From contig NZ_JASVVV010000001.1 of the NCBI RefSeq assembly GCF_030287405.1, positions 620,001-684,000 on the forward strand: a DNA stretch of 64,000 bases. The letters are read 5' to 3'. The notes beneath the pieces were generated by a model. That model was not told where the DNA came from. It searched no databases and saw nothing but the letters and a program-made list of their open reading frames with translations. Shown piece by piece: positions 51,149 through 59,370 of this stretch; within the stretch, counting starts at the first letter, position 1, and each line of letters starts with the position of its first letter. The position numbers were made by a program, and so were the translations under genes. This DNA comes from Halalkalicoccus sp. NIPERK01. Lineage in GTDB: Archaea > Halobacteriota > Halobacteria > Halobacteriales > Halalkalicoccaceae.

Positions 51149-51376
51149 TCACTCGATCAGCGGGAGGACGACCGCGAAGACGATCGGCGAGCACAGCGCG
51201 ATGGCGATCCCGCCGAACTCCATGAGCGTAAAGAGCGTCAGTTCCCACCCGGGGAGCGATCCGAACAGCGCCGGGCCGAGCGCGTGGCCGAGGATCCCGA
51301 CGACGAACACCGCCACGCCGAGGGCGAAGCCGCCGCGGGCGTACTGGGAGTAGTCCATCCGCTGATACTGTCCCAT
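51149..51376 (-). CDS. 75-residue two-helix membrane protein
   Basis: From ATG 51376: MGQYQRMDYSQYARGG, then hydrophobic helix GFALGVAVFVVGILGHALGP, a GWE turn (GSLPGWELTLF), and a second helix IAIALCSPIVFAVVLPL. Resembles a conserved haloarchaeal small membrane protein family of unknown function. An inner ATG at 51358 is an alternative start. Confidence 0.7.
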   Translation of the reverse strand: MGQYQRMDYSQYARGGFALGVAVFVVGILGHALGPALFGSLPGWELTLFTLMEFGGIAIALCSPIVFAVVLPLIE

Positions 51377-51456
51377 ACGTCGACGCACGACCATCGCGGA
51401 TAAAACGCTGTCGACCACGTAGCAACGCACTTACGCGCCGCGCCGGTAGGACCCCC

Positions 51457-52290
51457 ATGTTCGGGGTCGTCACGCGGAACCGAGAGGAGTGTACCTGGCC
51501 CGAGTTCGATCTCGCCTTCTACGAATCCAAGGACGTGAGCGGGCGCGCTGCGGAGCCGATCCCCGAGGCCGTCAACATGATCTCCTGTTTCGGGGACAAC
51601 GCCGCCGCCGAGAGCTCCCCGGAGCTCGTCCCGCGCAACCGCGAGGGCGAACTCGCCACGCGCGAACGCCCGTACTTCGACTGGGCGTACATCTGCCCGA
51701 CCCACGAGGGCTACCGCGAGGGCCTACTGGAGATGGTGAGCGAAGCGAGCGAGAAAAACGAGGACGTCCGCCTCGACGACGTGGGCTTCCCGCGTCAGGA
51801 GTACTGCTTCTGCGAGCGCTGTACCCGGTTGTTCGAGGAAAGCGAGTTCGAGGACCGCCTCGCGTGGCGCGCCTCCGTCATCACCGACTTTATCGCCGAC
51901 GCCAGCGAGAGGATCCCCGGCAGGACCTATCTCACCCTCTATCCCGACCCGTACCCGGGCCACCTCTACGAGCGGGCCGGCCTCGACGTCGAGGCCATCG
52001 AACCCCACGTCGACGAGTTCGTGATTCCCCTCTACGACATGGCGTACTCCACTACCTACTGGCTCGAAACGATCGCCAGCGGCTTCGAGACGCTTCTGGA
52101 GACGCCCTTCAGCGTCGAACTCTACGCGGTCGACCTCGACATCGACGCCCTGATCCACGCCGCGGAGGTCGCAGCGGCCTACGGCGAGGACGTCTTCTTC
52201 GGCTACGACGCCGCCAACGCGCAGGCCGCGCTGCGGCGGATGCGTGCGGACTCGCGCGAGGGCGAGCGCTATGGCCCCGACTCCGCGTAG
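51457..52290 (+). CDS. putative TIM-barrel protein, glycoside-hydrolase-like
   Basis: 277 residues, conserved-looking but not assigned with certainty. ICPTHEGYREGLLEMVSEAS, then DVRLDDVGFPRQEYCFCERC, resembles the barrel strand pattern 'D-G-(I/L)-x-L-D-x-x-x-F-P ... C-x-C-x-x-C' of uncharacterised glycosidase-like proteins. Later DEFVIPLYDMAY and VELYAVDLD could be further barrel strands. The C-x-C-x2-C set might bind a metal. No signal peptide, so cytoplasmic. Confidence 0.5.
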   Translation: MFGVVTRNREECTWPEFDLAFYESKDVSGRAAEPIPEAVNMISCFGDNAAAESSPELVPRNREGELATRERPYFDWAYICPTHEGYREGLLEMVSEASEKNEDVRLDDVGFPRQEYCFCERCTRLFEESEFEDRLAWRASVITDFIADASERIPGRTYLTLYPDPYPGHLYERAGLDVEAIEPHVDEFVIPLYDMAYSTTYWLETIASGFETLLETPFSVELYAVDLDIDALIHAAEVAAAYGEDVFFGYDAANAQAALRRMRADSREGERYGPDSA

Positions 52291-52291
52291 C

Positions 52292-52849
52292 TCACAGTTC
52301 GCGCTCGCGCCACGCGAGCAGGTCCTCGCGGTCGCGGGTGTCCTCGGGGAGATCCGAGAACCACCGCGCGGCGGAGATCTCGTCGTCGGGGTCGGCGATG
52401 TGGGTCTCGGTCGTGAGCGCGCGGGCGACGAACACGGGGATCACGCCCCAGGTCTCGTACTCCCCGCAGGTGATCGTGACCTGCGTGAGGACCCCCAGTC
52501 CCTCGTAGTCGGCGTCGACGCCGGCCTCCTCGGCGAGTTCGCGGACGGCGGCGCGCTGGAAGTCCTCCTCGGGGCCGACCTCGCCGCCCGGCAGCACCCA
52601 CAGGTCGACGCCCTCGTGGCGCACGAGCAGGAGTTCCCCCGAGGGGCGATAGACGATGGTGTGGGCACCGTAGGGCGCGCCTGTACGCTCGACGCGCTCG
52701 GTCAGGGTGCGAAATCGCCTCCGTGAGACCCGACGGTGGCGGTCGCGTTCGAGGAACGCGTCGTGGCGCTCGCGCAGGTGGTGGTACGCCTGCTCGGCGC
52801 GCTGGCTCGCCTCGTTCGCGCGGTACCACAGCCCGTCGATCGTGGTCAT
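52292..52849 (-). CDS. Nudix hydrolase with helical N-terminal extension
   Basis: 185 residues from ATG 52849. The Nudix box is complete: G-x5-E-x7-REUxEExGU is met by GEVGPEEDFQRAAVRELAEE followed by AGV. The N-terminal about 60 residues are charged helices (ASQRAEQAYHHLRERHDAFL) not seen in minimal Nudix proteins, and the GxYG/THTIVYRPSG start of the barrel follows. Hydrolyses a nucleoside-diphosphate-linked compound; substrate unknown. Confidence 0.88.
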   Translation of the reverse strand: MTTIDGLWYRANEASQRAEQAYHHLRERHDAFLERDRHRRVSRRRFRTLTERVERTGAPYGAHTIVYRPSGELLLVRHEGVDLWVLPGGEVGPEEDFQRAAVRELAEEAGVDADYEGLGVLTQVTITCGEYETWGVIPVFVARALTTETHIADPDDEISAARWFSDLPEDTRDREDLLAWREREL

Positions 52850-52973
52850 CAGTCCCCCTCCAGCGGCGGGTCCGAATCGGAGATATGCATACCGGGGGAA
52901 CGGCACGGACCGGGAATAACGCTTCGCCGGTCGAACCACGCTACTTTTACCGAACCGGGGGCTACCCGTGGGT

Positions 52974-53168
52974 ATGAGCTTCGACGAGGACGACCGCGTC
53001 GTGCTGTCCGACGAGCACAGCGAGTTCGACGGCCAGGAAGGGCGGATCACGCAGGTGATGGAGACCATGTTCGGCGACGCCACCTACACGGTGAGCTTCG
53101 AGGACGGCCAGGAGACCGGCGTCCCCGAGTCGGACCTCTCGCCCGCCGACGCTACCGACGACGAGTAA
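52974..53168 (+). CDS. 64-residue SH3-like barrel protein
   Basis: From ATG 52974: DEDDRVVLSDEHSEFDGQEG, ITQVMETMFGDATYTVSF, ending with EDGQETGVPESDL, a short KOW/SH3-like all-beta pattern (G-turn then two strands). A common small haloarchaeal protein type. Followed 6 nt after its stop by the RNA-binding protein gene, so probably co-transcribed. Confidence 0.7.
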   Translation: MSFDEDDRVVLSDEHSEFDGQEGRITQVMETMFGDATYTVSFEDGQETGVPESDLSPADATDDE

Positions 53169-53174
53169 CGCGCG

Positions 53175-53591
53175 ATGGCCGCCGTCCCGCTCCACTACGT
53201 CGACCTCCGGACCTTCTGTTACGCCACCGAGGACGAGAAACGGGTCGAGGAGGCGCTCCGGACCTACCTTCCCGAGGGGTTCGAGATCGAGCGCGCCGAG
53301 ACCGAGGGCTATCACGGCGACCGCATCCTCGTCCTCTCGGCGCGCGTCGAGAACGCCGACGGGATTCGCCACGTTCTCGACACGCTCAGGGGATCGGCCG
53401 ACCTGGAGCGGGTTCGCGACCAACTCGACGAGCGGGTGACCGAGAACTGCGAACTGTTCCTGTATCTCGACAAGCAGGCCGCCTTCGGCGGCGAGGCCGC
53501 GCTCGGCGAGGGGATCACCCTGCGGGCGAAGGTCGAGGCCTACCCCGCGAAGAAGGAGTCAGCAGTGGAAAACGTCCGCGAGATTCTGTAG
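53175..53591 (+). CDS. RNA-binding protein of the COG1325 (exosome-associated) type
   Basis: 138 residues. VPLHYVDLRTFCYATEDEKRVEEALRTYLP, GYHGDRILVLSARVEN, and LYLDKQAAFGGEAALGEGI, then ITLRAKVEAYPAKKE match archaeal proteins annotated as exosome subunit/RNA-binding (COG1325). Role inferred from family only. Confidence 0.82.
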   Translation: MAAVPLHYVDLRTFCYATEDEKRVEEALRTYLPEGFEIERAETEGYHGDRILVLSARVENADGIRHVLDTLRGSADLERVRDQLDERVTENCELFLYLDKQAAFGGEAALGEGITLRAKVEAYPAKKESAVENVREIL

Positions 53592-53654
53592 GTCTCGCGA
53601 CACCCCGTTGCCGACGACGGAACGTATTTCTCCCCGTACCGTGAGGGGCCGCGT

Positions 53655-55028
53655 ATGTCAGAGGCGGACACGACCGAGCGCGGGCTTGTGAAGGCGCTCT
53701 CTCAACGCGATTTGTTAGTACTGGCGTTCGGCGCGATGATCGGCTGGGGATGGATCGTCCTCTCGGGCCAGTGGATAGACGAGGGCGGCCCGTTGGGCGC
53801 GATCTCGGCGTTCGTCATCGGGGGCGTCCTCGTGGTCTTCGTCGCGGTCATCTACGGCGAACTCGCCTCGGCGATGCCGTTCGTCGGCGGCGAGCACGTC
53901 TACAGCCACCGGGCGCTCGGGCCGTTGGGATCCTTTATCTGTACGTGGGCGATCTCCTTCGGCTACGTCAGCGTCGCCGCCTTCGAGGCCGTCGCCCTGC
54001 CGTCGGCGCTCGCGTACGTGGTTCCGGGGTTCAACGCGGTCGAACTCTGGTCGATCGCCGGCGATCCCGTCTACGCGACGTGGGTGCTCGTCGGCGCGGG
54101 CGGCGCGGCCGCCATGACCTACGTCAACTACGTCGGGATCCGCCCGGCCGCGCAGTTCCAGGCGGTCGTCACCCTCGTCATCGCGCTCGCGGGAGTAGTG
54201 TTGGTGATCGGCGCGGTCACAGGCGGCCAGCCCTCGCCCGACCCGCCCGTGATCGCCGGGGCGGCGGGGATCTTCGGGGTCGTGCTCGCGACGCCGTTCA
54301 TGTTCGTCGGCTTCGACGTCATCCCGCAGGCCGCCGAAGAGGCCGACGTCCCCACGCGATCGCTGGGGACGATCATCGTCGTCGCCGTCCTGCTTGCGAC
54401 GCTGTTCTACATCGCCGTCATCTGGGGATCGAGCCGTGCGCTTCCCGGGGCTCAACTGGTCGAGAGCCCGCTGCCGGCGGCGGCGGCCATGGAGGCGCTG
54501 TACGACAGCGCGACGGTCGGCCAGCTGATGGCCCTTGCCGGTATCGCCGGCATCCTCACGAGCTGGAACGCATTCATCATCGGCGGGAGTCGGGCGATCT
54601 TCGCGATGGCCGAATCGGGCATGCTACCGTCGTTCCTCGCGAAGACCCACCCCGAGTACAACACGCCCCACACCGCCATCGTCCTGATCGGCGTTTCGTC
54701 GGTTCTCGCGCCGCTGTTCGGCGAGGGGATGCTCGGCTGGATCGTCAACGCCGGCGGGCTGGGAATCGTCCTCGCGTGGCTGTTCGTCTGCGTCTCGTTT
54801 CTCGTCCTCCGGCGCCGGGAACCCGGAATGGATCGACCATTCAAAGTTCCCGCAGGCTACGCGACGGGCGGGGTCGCGCTCGTCCTCTCGGCCTTCTTCG
54901 TCTTCCTCTACCTCCCCGGCGGACCGTCGGCGCTCGTCTGGCCCTACGAGTGGCTGATGGTCCTGCTGTGGGCGCTTCTGGGCGTCGGGCTGTTCGCGCT
55001 CTCGCCGCGCGGGCGCGACCTCCTCTAG
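53655..55028 (+). CDS. APC-superfamily amino acid permease
   Basis: 457 residues, about 12 hydrophobic helices. Helix 1 has FGAMIGWGWIVLSGQW (glycine-rich break), helix 2-3 PFVGGEHVYSHRALGP, helix 6 FMFVGFDVIPQAAEEADVP, and helix 8 TSWNAFIIGGSRAIFAMA. These are APC/LeuT-fold marks of the amino acid-polyamine-organocation group. Stop shared as CTAG with the convergent ligase gene. Confidence 0.9.
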   Translation: MSEADTTERGLVKALSQRDLLVLAFGAMIGWGWIVLSGQWIDEGGPLGAISAFVIGGVLVVFVAVIYGELASAMPFVGGEHVYSHRALGPLGSFICTWAISFGYVSVAAFEAVALPSALAYVVPGFNAVELWSIAGDPVYATWVLVGAGGAAAMTYVNYVGIRPAAQFQAVVTLVIALAGVVLVIGAVTGGQPSPDPPVIAGAAGIFGVVLATPFMFVGFDVIPQAAEEADVPTRSLGTIIVVAVLLATLFYIAVIWGSSRALPGAQLVESPLPAAAAMEALYDSATVGQLMALAGIAGILTSWNAFIIGGSRAIFAMAESGMLPSFLAKTHPEYNTPHTAIVLIGVSSVLAPLFGEGMLGWIVNAGGLGIVLAWLFVCVSFLVLRRREPGMDRPFKVPAGYATGGVALVLSAFFVFLYLPGGPSALVWPYEWLMVLLWALLGVGLFALSPRGRDLL

Positions 55029-56110
55029 TCCTCGATCCAGTAGTCGCCATCGTCGTCGCGTCGCGCCCGCACGCCCGTCCCGACCCAGCCCTCGAACGCC
55101 CCGTCGAGGGTTCCCTCGGCGATCACCGGGCCGCGCGCCTCCAGTTGTCCGTCCGCGATTCGAACCTCGCAGTCGAGCACCGGCCTGCCGACGCTTCCGC
55201 CCTTCTCCACCGCGTCGTCGCGCTCGGGCGGAAACGTCAGCAGGTGCGGGACCGCGGGCGTCCCGAACAGCCGGCCCACCGGTCGATCCTGAAGCAGGTA
55301 GGCGTCGTGGAGTTCGGCGGGAAGCGGCGCGCTCGAATAGAAGGCCTCGACGCTCGCGAAGTTCGCCATCGAGAACCCCTCGGCCTCGGTCAGCCGGTCG
55401 AACTCCAGGGGCGTCCCGTAGACGTGCGTCGCGTCGTGGCGCTCGATCAGCGAGAGGGCGGGGTCGGGGCGGAACGCCCGGTGGAGCACGACCGTTCCGC
55501 CCGCGTACAGCGCCGGCAGCGTGCCCACGAGCAGGCCGTCGGTTCGAAAGAGCGAGGCGAGGTTCGCTACCCGCGACCGTCCCAGCCCCCACGCGGTCGT
55601 CCCGGCGATGCAGTTGCGCTCGACGGCCCGCGACGAGAACGCGTAGACGGTCGCGTCCTCCTCCGCCGGGGCGTGAAAGAGCAGCCAGGGATCCGGCGGC
55701 GAATCGGCAGGCTCGTACTCCGCCGGGTCGACCTCCGAGAGCTCCCCGAGGGTCGTGGTCTCGCGCACCTTCCGCAGGCGGTCGGACTGGGCGTCCTCGT
55801 GGAGGACGAGGCGCGGATCGAGTCGATCGACGAGCCCCGAGATCCCCGATTTCGAGCGATAGGGCGAGACCGACGCGAGCGCACACCCCAGACGACGGGT
55901 CGCGAAGACCAGCGCGAGGGTCTCGATCCGGTTCCGCGAGAGCAGCGCGATCCGGTCGCCGGGTTCGACGCCACGGCCGGCGAGCTTCCGGGCGAATCGC
56001 TCGGCGAGCGCCCCGAGGTCGGCGTAGCTGTAGCGTCTCCCCTCGCTGGTCTCGATCACGGCCGTCCGCTCGCCCCAAAGGACCGCCCGCCGGGAGAGCG
56101 ACAGGGTCAT
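55025..56110 (-). CDS. truncated ANL-superfamily (acyl-CoA synthetase-like) protein
   Basis: 361 residues, against about 500-550 for full ANL ligases. The N-terminal domain is recognisable (YSYADLGALAERFARKLAGRG, DRIALLSRNRIETLALVFA). The adenylation P-loop (SSGTTGxPK type) is replaced by AFSSRAVERNCIAGTTA, and the C-terminal swivel domain with the catalytic lysine is missing, so ordinary ligase activity is unlikely. It ends in VGTGVRARRDDDGDYWIED. Overlaps the upstream ThDP enzyme gene by ATGA. Confidence 0.78.
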   Translation of the reverse strand: MTLSLSRRAVLWGERTAVIETSEGRRYSYADLGALAERFARKLAGRGVEPGDRIALLSRNRIETLALVFATRRLGCALASVSPYRSKSGISGLVDRLDPRLVLHEDAQSDRLRKVRETTTLGELSEVDPAEYEPADSPPDPWLLFHAPAEEDATVYAFSSRAVERNCIAGTTAWGLGRSRVANLASLFRTDGLLVGTLPALYAGGTVVLHRAFRPDPALSLIERHDATHVYGTPLEFDRLTEAEGFSMANFASVEAFYSSAPLPAELHDAYLLQDRPVGRLFGTPAVPHLLTFPPERDDAVEKGGSVGRPVLDCEVRIADGQLEARGPVIAEGTLDGAFEGWVGTGVRARRDDDGDYWIED

Positions 56111-57714
56111 CCGAGACGGACCTCCACGAGCGCCATCCCCGCCGAGGGGATCGCCTCGTTCAGGGTCGCTTCGAGGTCGGCCCACGTCTCGGGCCGGTGG
56201 CCCTCGATCCCGAAGCTCTCGGCGAACGCCACGAAGTCGGGGTTCGAGAGTTCGGTTCCGAACCGTTCGCCGGTGTGTTCGGTCTGTTTCTCGCTGATCA
56301 GGCCGTAGTCGTCGTCGTTGAACAGTACGATGGTGTAGTCGAGTCCGAGCCGTTTCGCCGTCTCGATCTCGGCGGCGTTCATCAGGAAGCCGCCGTCGCC
56401 GGTCGCCGCGACGACGTTCGCATCGCAGGCGAGATCCGCCGCAAGCGCGCCGGGGACGGCGATCCCCATGCTCGCCAAGCCATTCGAAACGATGCAGGTG
56501 TTGGGCTCGTAGACGGGGAACGACTGGGCGATCGCCATCTTGTGGCTCCCGACGTCCGATACGAGGACGTCGTCGTCGGCCATCGCCTCCCGCAGCAACG
56601 GCAGGGTGCGGCGCACGCTGAAGGGCTCGTCGGGGTCGGGTTTCCGTGTCACCTCCTCGATGATCCGGTCGTGGACGTCGGTACACCACGCCTTCCCGGT
56701 TCCCGAGCCGATCGCTTCCGTGAGCGCCCGCAGGCTCGCGGGGATGTCCGCGACGATCTCGATCTCGGGGTTGTAGTGACGGTAGACCTCGGCGGGTTCG
56801 TGATCCACGTGGACGACGGTCGTATCGAGGTCGGGGTTCCAGCCCGCGGGGTCGTGCTCGGCGATGTCGTAGCCCACCGCGAGCACGCAGTCGGCGTCCT
56901 CGATCGCGTCGGCGGCCTCGCCGTCGGGGCCCGAATCGAGCGTCAGAAGCGAGTGCGGTCGGCGGTCCGAGATCGCTCCCTTGCCCATGTAGGTGGCGAC
57001 GACGGGCAGGCCCGCCCGCTCGACGAGGTCGCGCAGCCGGTTCGCGCTCTCCGAGTCCCGGTCCGTCCCGCGCGCCCGCGTCCGCACCGCCCCGTTGCCC
57101 GCGAGCACGATCGGGCGCGCGGCCCGTTCGAGGAGGGTCGCCGCCCGCTCGACCGAACCGGGGTCGGGGTCGGGGCGGCGCACCCGCTCGCGGGCCGGAA
57201 GGGGCGTGTCGGTCGTCCCCTCGGCGGCGACGTCCTCGGGAAACTCGAGGTGGGTCGCGCCGGGCTTCTCGTGTTCGGCGAGTTTGAACGCTTTTCGAAC
57301 GGATTCGGCGACGATCTCGGGTTCGCCCAGTTGGGTGTTCCACTTCACCACCGGCTCGAAGGTGTGGACGATGTCGAGCGCCTGGTGGCTCTCCTTGTGG
57401 AGGCGTTCGCGCCCGCCCTGACCCGTGATCGCCACCAGCGGGGACTTATCGAGGTGGGCGTCCGCGACCCCGGTGATGAGGTTGGTCGCGCCCGGTCCTA
57501 ACGTGCTGAGACAGACGCCGGCCTCGCCGGTCAGCCGGCCGTGGACGTCGGCCATGAACGCCGCGCCCTGCTCGTGGCGCGTCGGGACGAACCGGATGTT
57601 CGAGTCCCGGATCGAGAACAGCAGGTCCTCGAGTTCCTCGCCCGGCACGCCGAAGACGTACTCGACCCCCTCGGCGGAGAGACACTCGACCAGTAGATCC
57701 GAGGCTTTGACCAT
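56107..57714 (-). CDS. acetolactate-synthase-like ThDP enzyme
   Basis: 535 residues from ATG 57714. VFGVPGEELEDLL, the catalytic glutamate region PTRHEQGAAFMAD, GPGATNLITGVADAHLDKSP, HQALDIVHTFEPVVKW, then the C-terminal ThDP motif GDGGFLMNAAEIETA with FNDDDYGLI. The profile is closer to AlsS/catabolic acetolactate synthase than to a decarboxylase. No regulatory (IlvN) subunit gene is near; instead a truncated ANL protein is translationally coupled. The acceptor 2-oxoacid is unknown. Confidence 0.85.
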   Translation of the reverse strand: MVKASDLLVECLSAEGVEYVFGVPGEELEDLLFSIRDSNIRFVPTRHEQGAAFMADVHGRLTGEAGVCLSTLGPGATNLITGVADAHLDKSPLVAITGQGGRERLHKESHQALDIVHTFEPVVKWNTQLGEPEIVAESVRKAFKLAEHEKPGATHLEFPEDVAAEGTTDTPLPARERVRRPDPDPGSVERAATLLERAARPIVLAGNGAVRTRARGTDRDSESANRLRDLVERAGLPVVATYMGKGAISDRRPHSLLTLDSGPDGEAADAIEDADCVLAVGYDIAEHDPAGWNPDLDTTVVHVDHEPAEVYRHYNPEIEIVADIPASLRALTEAIGSGTGKAWCTDVHDRIIEEVTRKPDPDEPFSVRRTLPLLREAMADDDVLVSDVGSHKMAIAQSFPVYEPNTCIVSNGLASMGIAVPGALAADLACDANVVAATGDGGFLMNAAEIETAKRLGLDYTIVLFNDDDYGLISEKQTEHTGERFGTELSNPDFVAFAESFGIEGHRPETWADLEATLNEAIPSAGMALVEVRLG

Positions 57715-57807
57715 ACCCGTCCGAGGGGGGCGAGCCCTATCACTGCACCGCCGACCTCTAGGTATTGGCCGAACAACACTTTTTACCCGGACCATGGTAG
57801 GGCATCC

Positions 57808-59175
57808 ATGACGACTACCGACGAACTCGCGGAGTTCGTCCTCGCCGTCGAGTACGACGGCCTGCGCGAGGGGGTCCGGGAGGAACTGAAAAAGCGCGTG
57901 CTCGACTCGATCGGGATCGCGGTCGGCGCGATGGGCGAGCGCGCGCCCGAGGCCGTCCGGGCCACCGTCGGGGAGGCGAGTTCCGACGGTCCGTGCAGGC
58001 TCTGGGGCACCGACGAGCGCGCCTCGATCCCGGAGGCGACGATGTACAACACCGCCCTCGTCAGGTATCTCGACTACATGGACTCGTTTCTCGCGCCCGG
58101 CGAGACGCCCCACCCCAGCGACAACGTCGCGGCGGTGCTCGCCTGCGGGGAGGCCGAGGGCGCGAGCGGGCGCGACCTCCTCGAGGCGATCGGGGTCGCC
58201 TACGAGATCCAGGGCGAACTCGCGTGGAACGCGCCCGTGCGCGAGCGGGGGTTCGACCACGTCACCCACACCGTGATCTCGGCGACGGCGGGCGCGGGCA
58301 AGGTCCTCGGGCTGGATCGCGAGGAGTTGCGCCACGCCATCGGGATCGCGGGCACCGCGAACAACGCCCTGCGGGTGACCCGCACGGAGGGGATAAACGA
58401 CTGGAAGGGGGTCGCCAGCGCGCACGCCGCCCGCAACGCGGTCTACGCCGCGTTGCTCGCGCGGAACGGCATGGAGGGGCCGACCAACGTCTTCGAGGGC
58501 CAGAAGGGCTGGCAGGCGGTCGTCTCGGGCCCCTTCGAGGTCGACCCCGATCCGGGCTGTGAGCGCGTCCTCGAGACGATGACCAAACGCTACGTCGCCG
58601 AGACCTACGCCCAGTCGGCGATCGAGGGGGTCATCGAACTCGCCGAGAGCGAGGGGATCTCCCCCGAGAACGTCAGCGAGATCCGTCTGGACACCTTCGC
58701 CGGCGCGAAACTCATCATCGGCGGGGGCGAGGGCAGTCGCTACGAGATCGAGACGAAGGCCGAGGCCGACCACTCGCTGCCCTACATGCTCGCCGTGGCG
58801 CTGATCGACCGCGAGGTGACGGCAGCCTCCTACGACCCCGAGCGGATCCGACGGGACGACGTCCAGCGACTGCTGCGACGGGTCGAGGTCGAGGAGGACC
58901 CCGCGCTCACCGAGCGCTTCGAGGCGGGCGAGATGCCCGCCGTCGTCGACGTCGTCACCGGGAACGGAACGACCTACCGGGTCGAGAAGTCGGTGTTCGC
59001 GGGCCACCCGCGGACCCCGATGGGCTGGGACGGGATCGAAGCGAAGTTCGACGCGATCGTCGGCGAGCGCTACGACGGGGACCGAAAGGCCGAGATCACC
59101 GAGACGGTGCGCGATCTCGAGTCGTTCGAGGCGAGCGACCTCCCCGGGCTTCTCGACCCGCCGCGACTCGACTGA
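57808..59175 (+). CDS. MmgE/PrpD family protein (2-methylcitrate dehydratase-like)
   Basis: 455 residues. DSIGIAVGAMGE, MYNTALVRYLDYMDSFL, then PHPSDNVAAVLACGE (family site), FDHVTHTVISATAGAGKVLG and KRYVAETYAQSAIEGV. Family enzymes dehydrate 2-methylcitrate or act on cis-aconitate-type acids; haloarchaeal members often sit in propionate or other organic acid loci. Divergent from the ThDP enzyme with 93 bp between. The stop TGA is the first codon of repeat copy D. Confidence 0.88.
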   Translation: MTTTDELAEFVLAVEYDGLREGVREELKKRVLDSIGIAVGAMGERAPEAVRATVGEASSDGPCRLWGTDERASIPEATMYNTALVRYLDYMDSFLAPGETPHPSDNVAAVLACGEAEGASGRDLLEAIGVAYEIQGELAWNAPVRERGFDHVTHTVISATAGAGKVLGLDREELRHAIGIAGTANNALRVTRTEGINDWKGVASAHAARNAVYAALLARNGMEGPTNVFEGQKGWQAVVSGPFEVDPDPGCERVLETMTKRYVAETYAQSAIEGVIELAESEGISPENVSEIRLDTFAGAKLIIGGGEGSRYEIETKAEADHSLPYMLAVALIDREVTAASYDPERIRRDDVQRLLRRVEVEEDPALTERFEAGEMPAVVDVVTGNGTTYRVEKSVFAGHPRTPMGWDGIEAKFDAIVGERYDGDRKAEITETVRDLESFEASDLPGLLDPPRLD

Positions 59176-59288
59176 TACCGTCGGTCATACCGCCGTGCAT
59201 CGACCGCCGGCAGGACGGGACCCGCTCGCGCCGTGGCCCGTCACCGCGGGCACACGCCGTCGACTGTCCCATGACCGACGGTGTGACC
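59173..59288. repeat. dispersed inverted-repeat element, copy D
   Basis: Begins TGATACCGTCGGTCATACC (TGA is the PrpD-like gene stop) and ends CATGACCGACGGTGTGACC. The two ends are inverted copies. Internal blocks GGCAGGACGGGACC, CTCGCGCCGT and GGGCACACGCCGTCGACTG are shared with copy C. The outer 25 bases match the complement of the right end of copy B almost exactly. Confidence 0.8.
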
Positions 59289-59370
59289 GCCACCCGCCCG
59301 TGCTCCTTTCACGCCGACCGATCGGGAAACGGTCACACAGCGCTAAGTAGTCAATCGATCAATAGGTGGT

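Noticed and set aside
53750-56308. 852-codon plus-strand frame crossing the permease and ligase genes
   Set aside because: Arginine/glycine-rich shadow frame typical of high-GC DNA; the permease in the other frame has clear family motifs.
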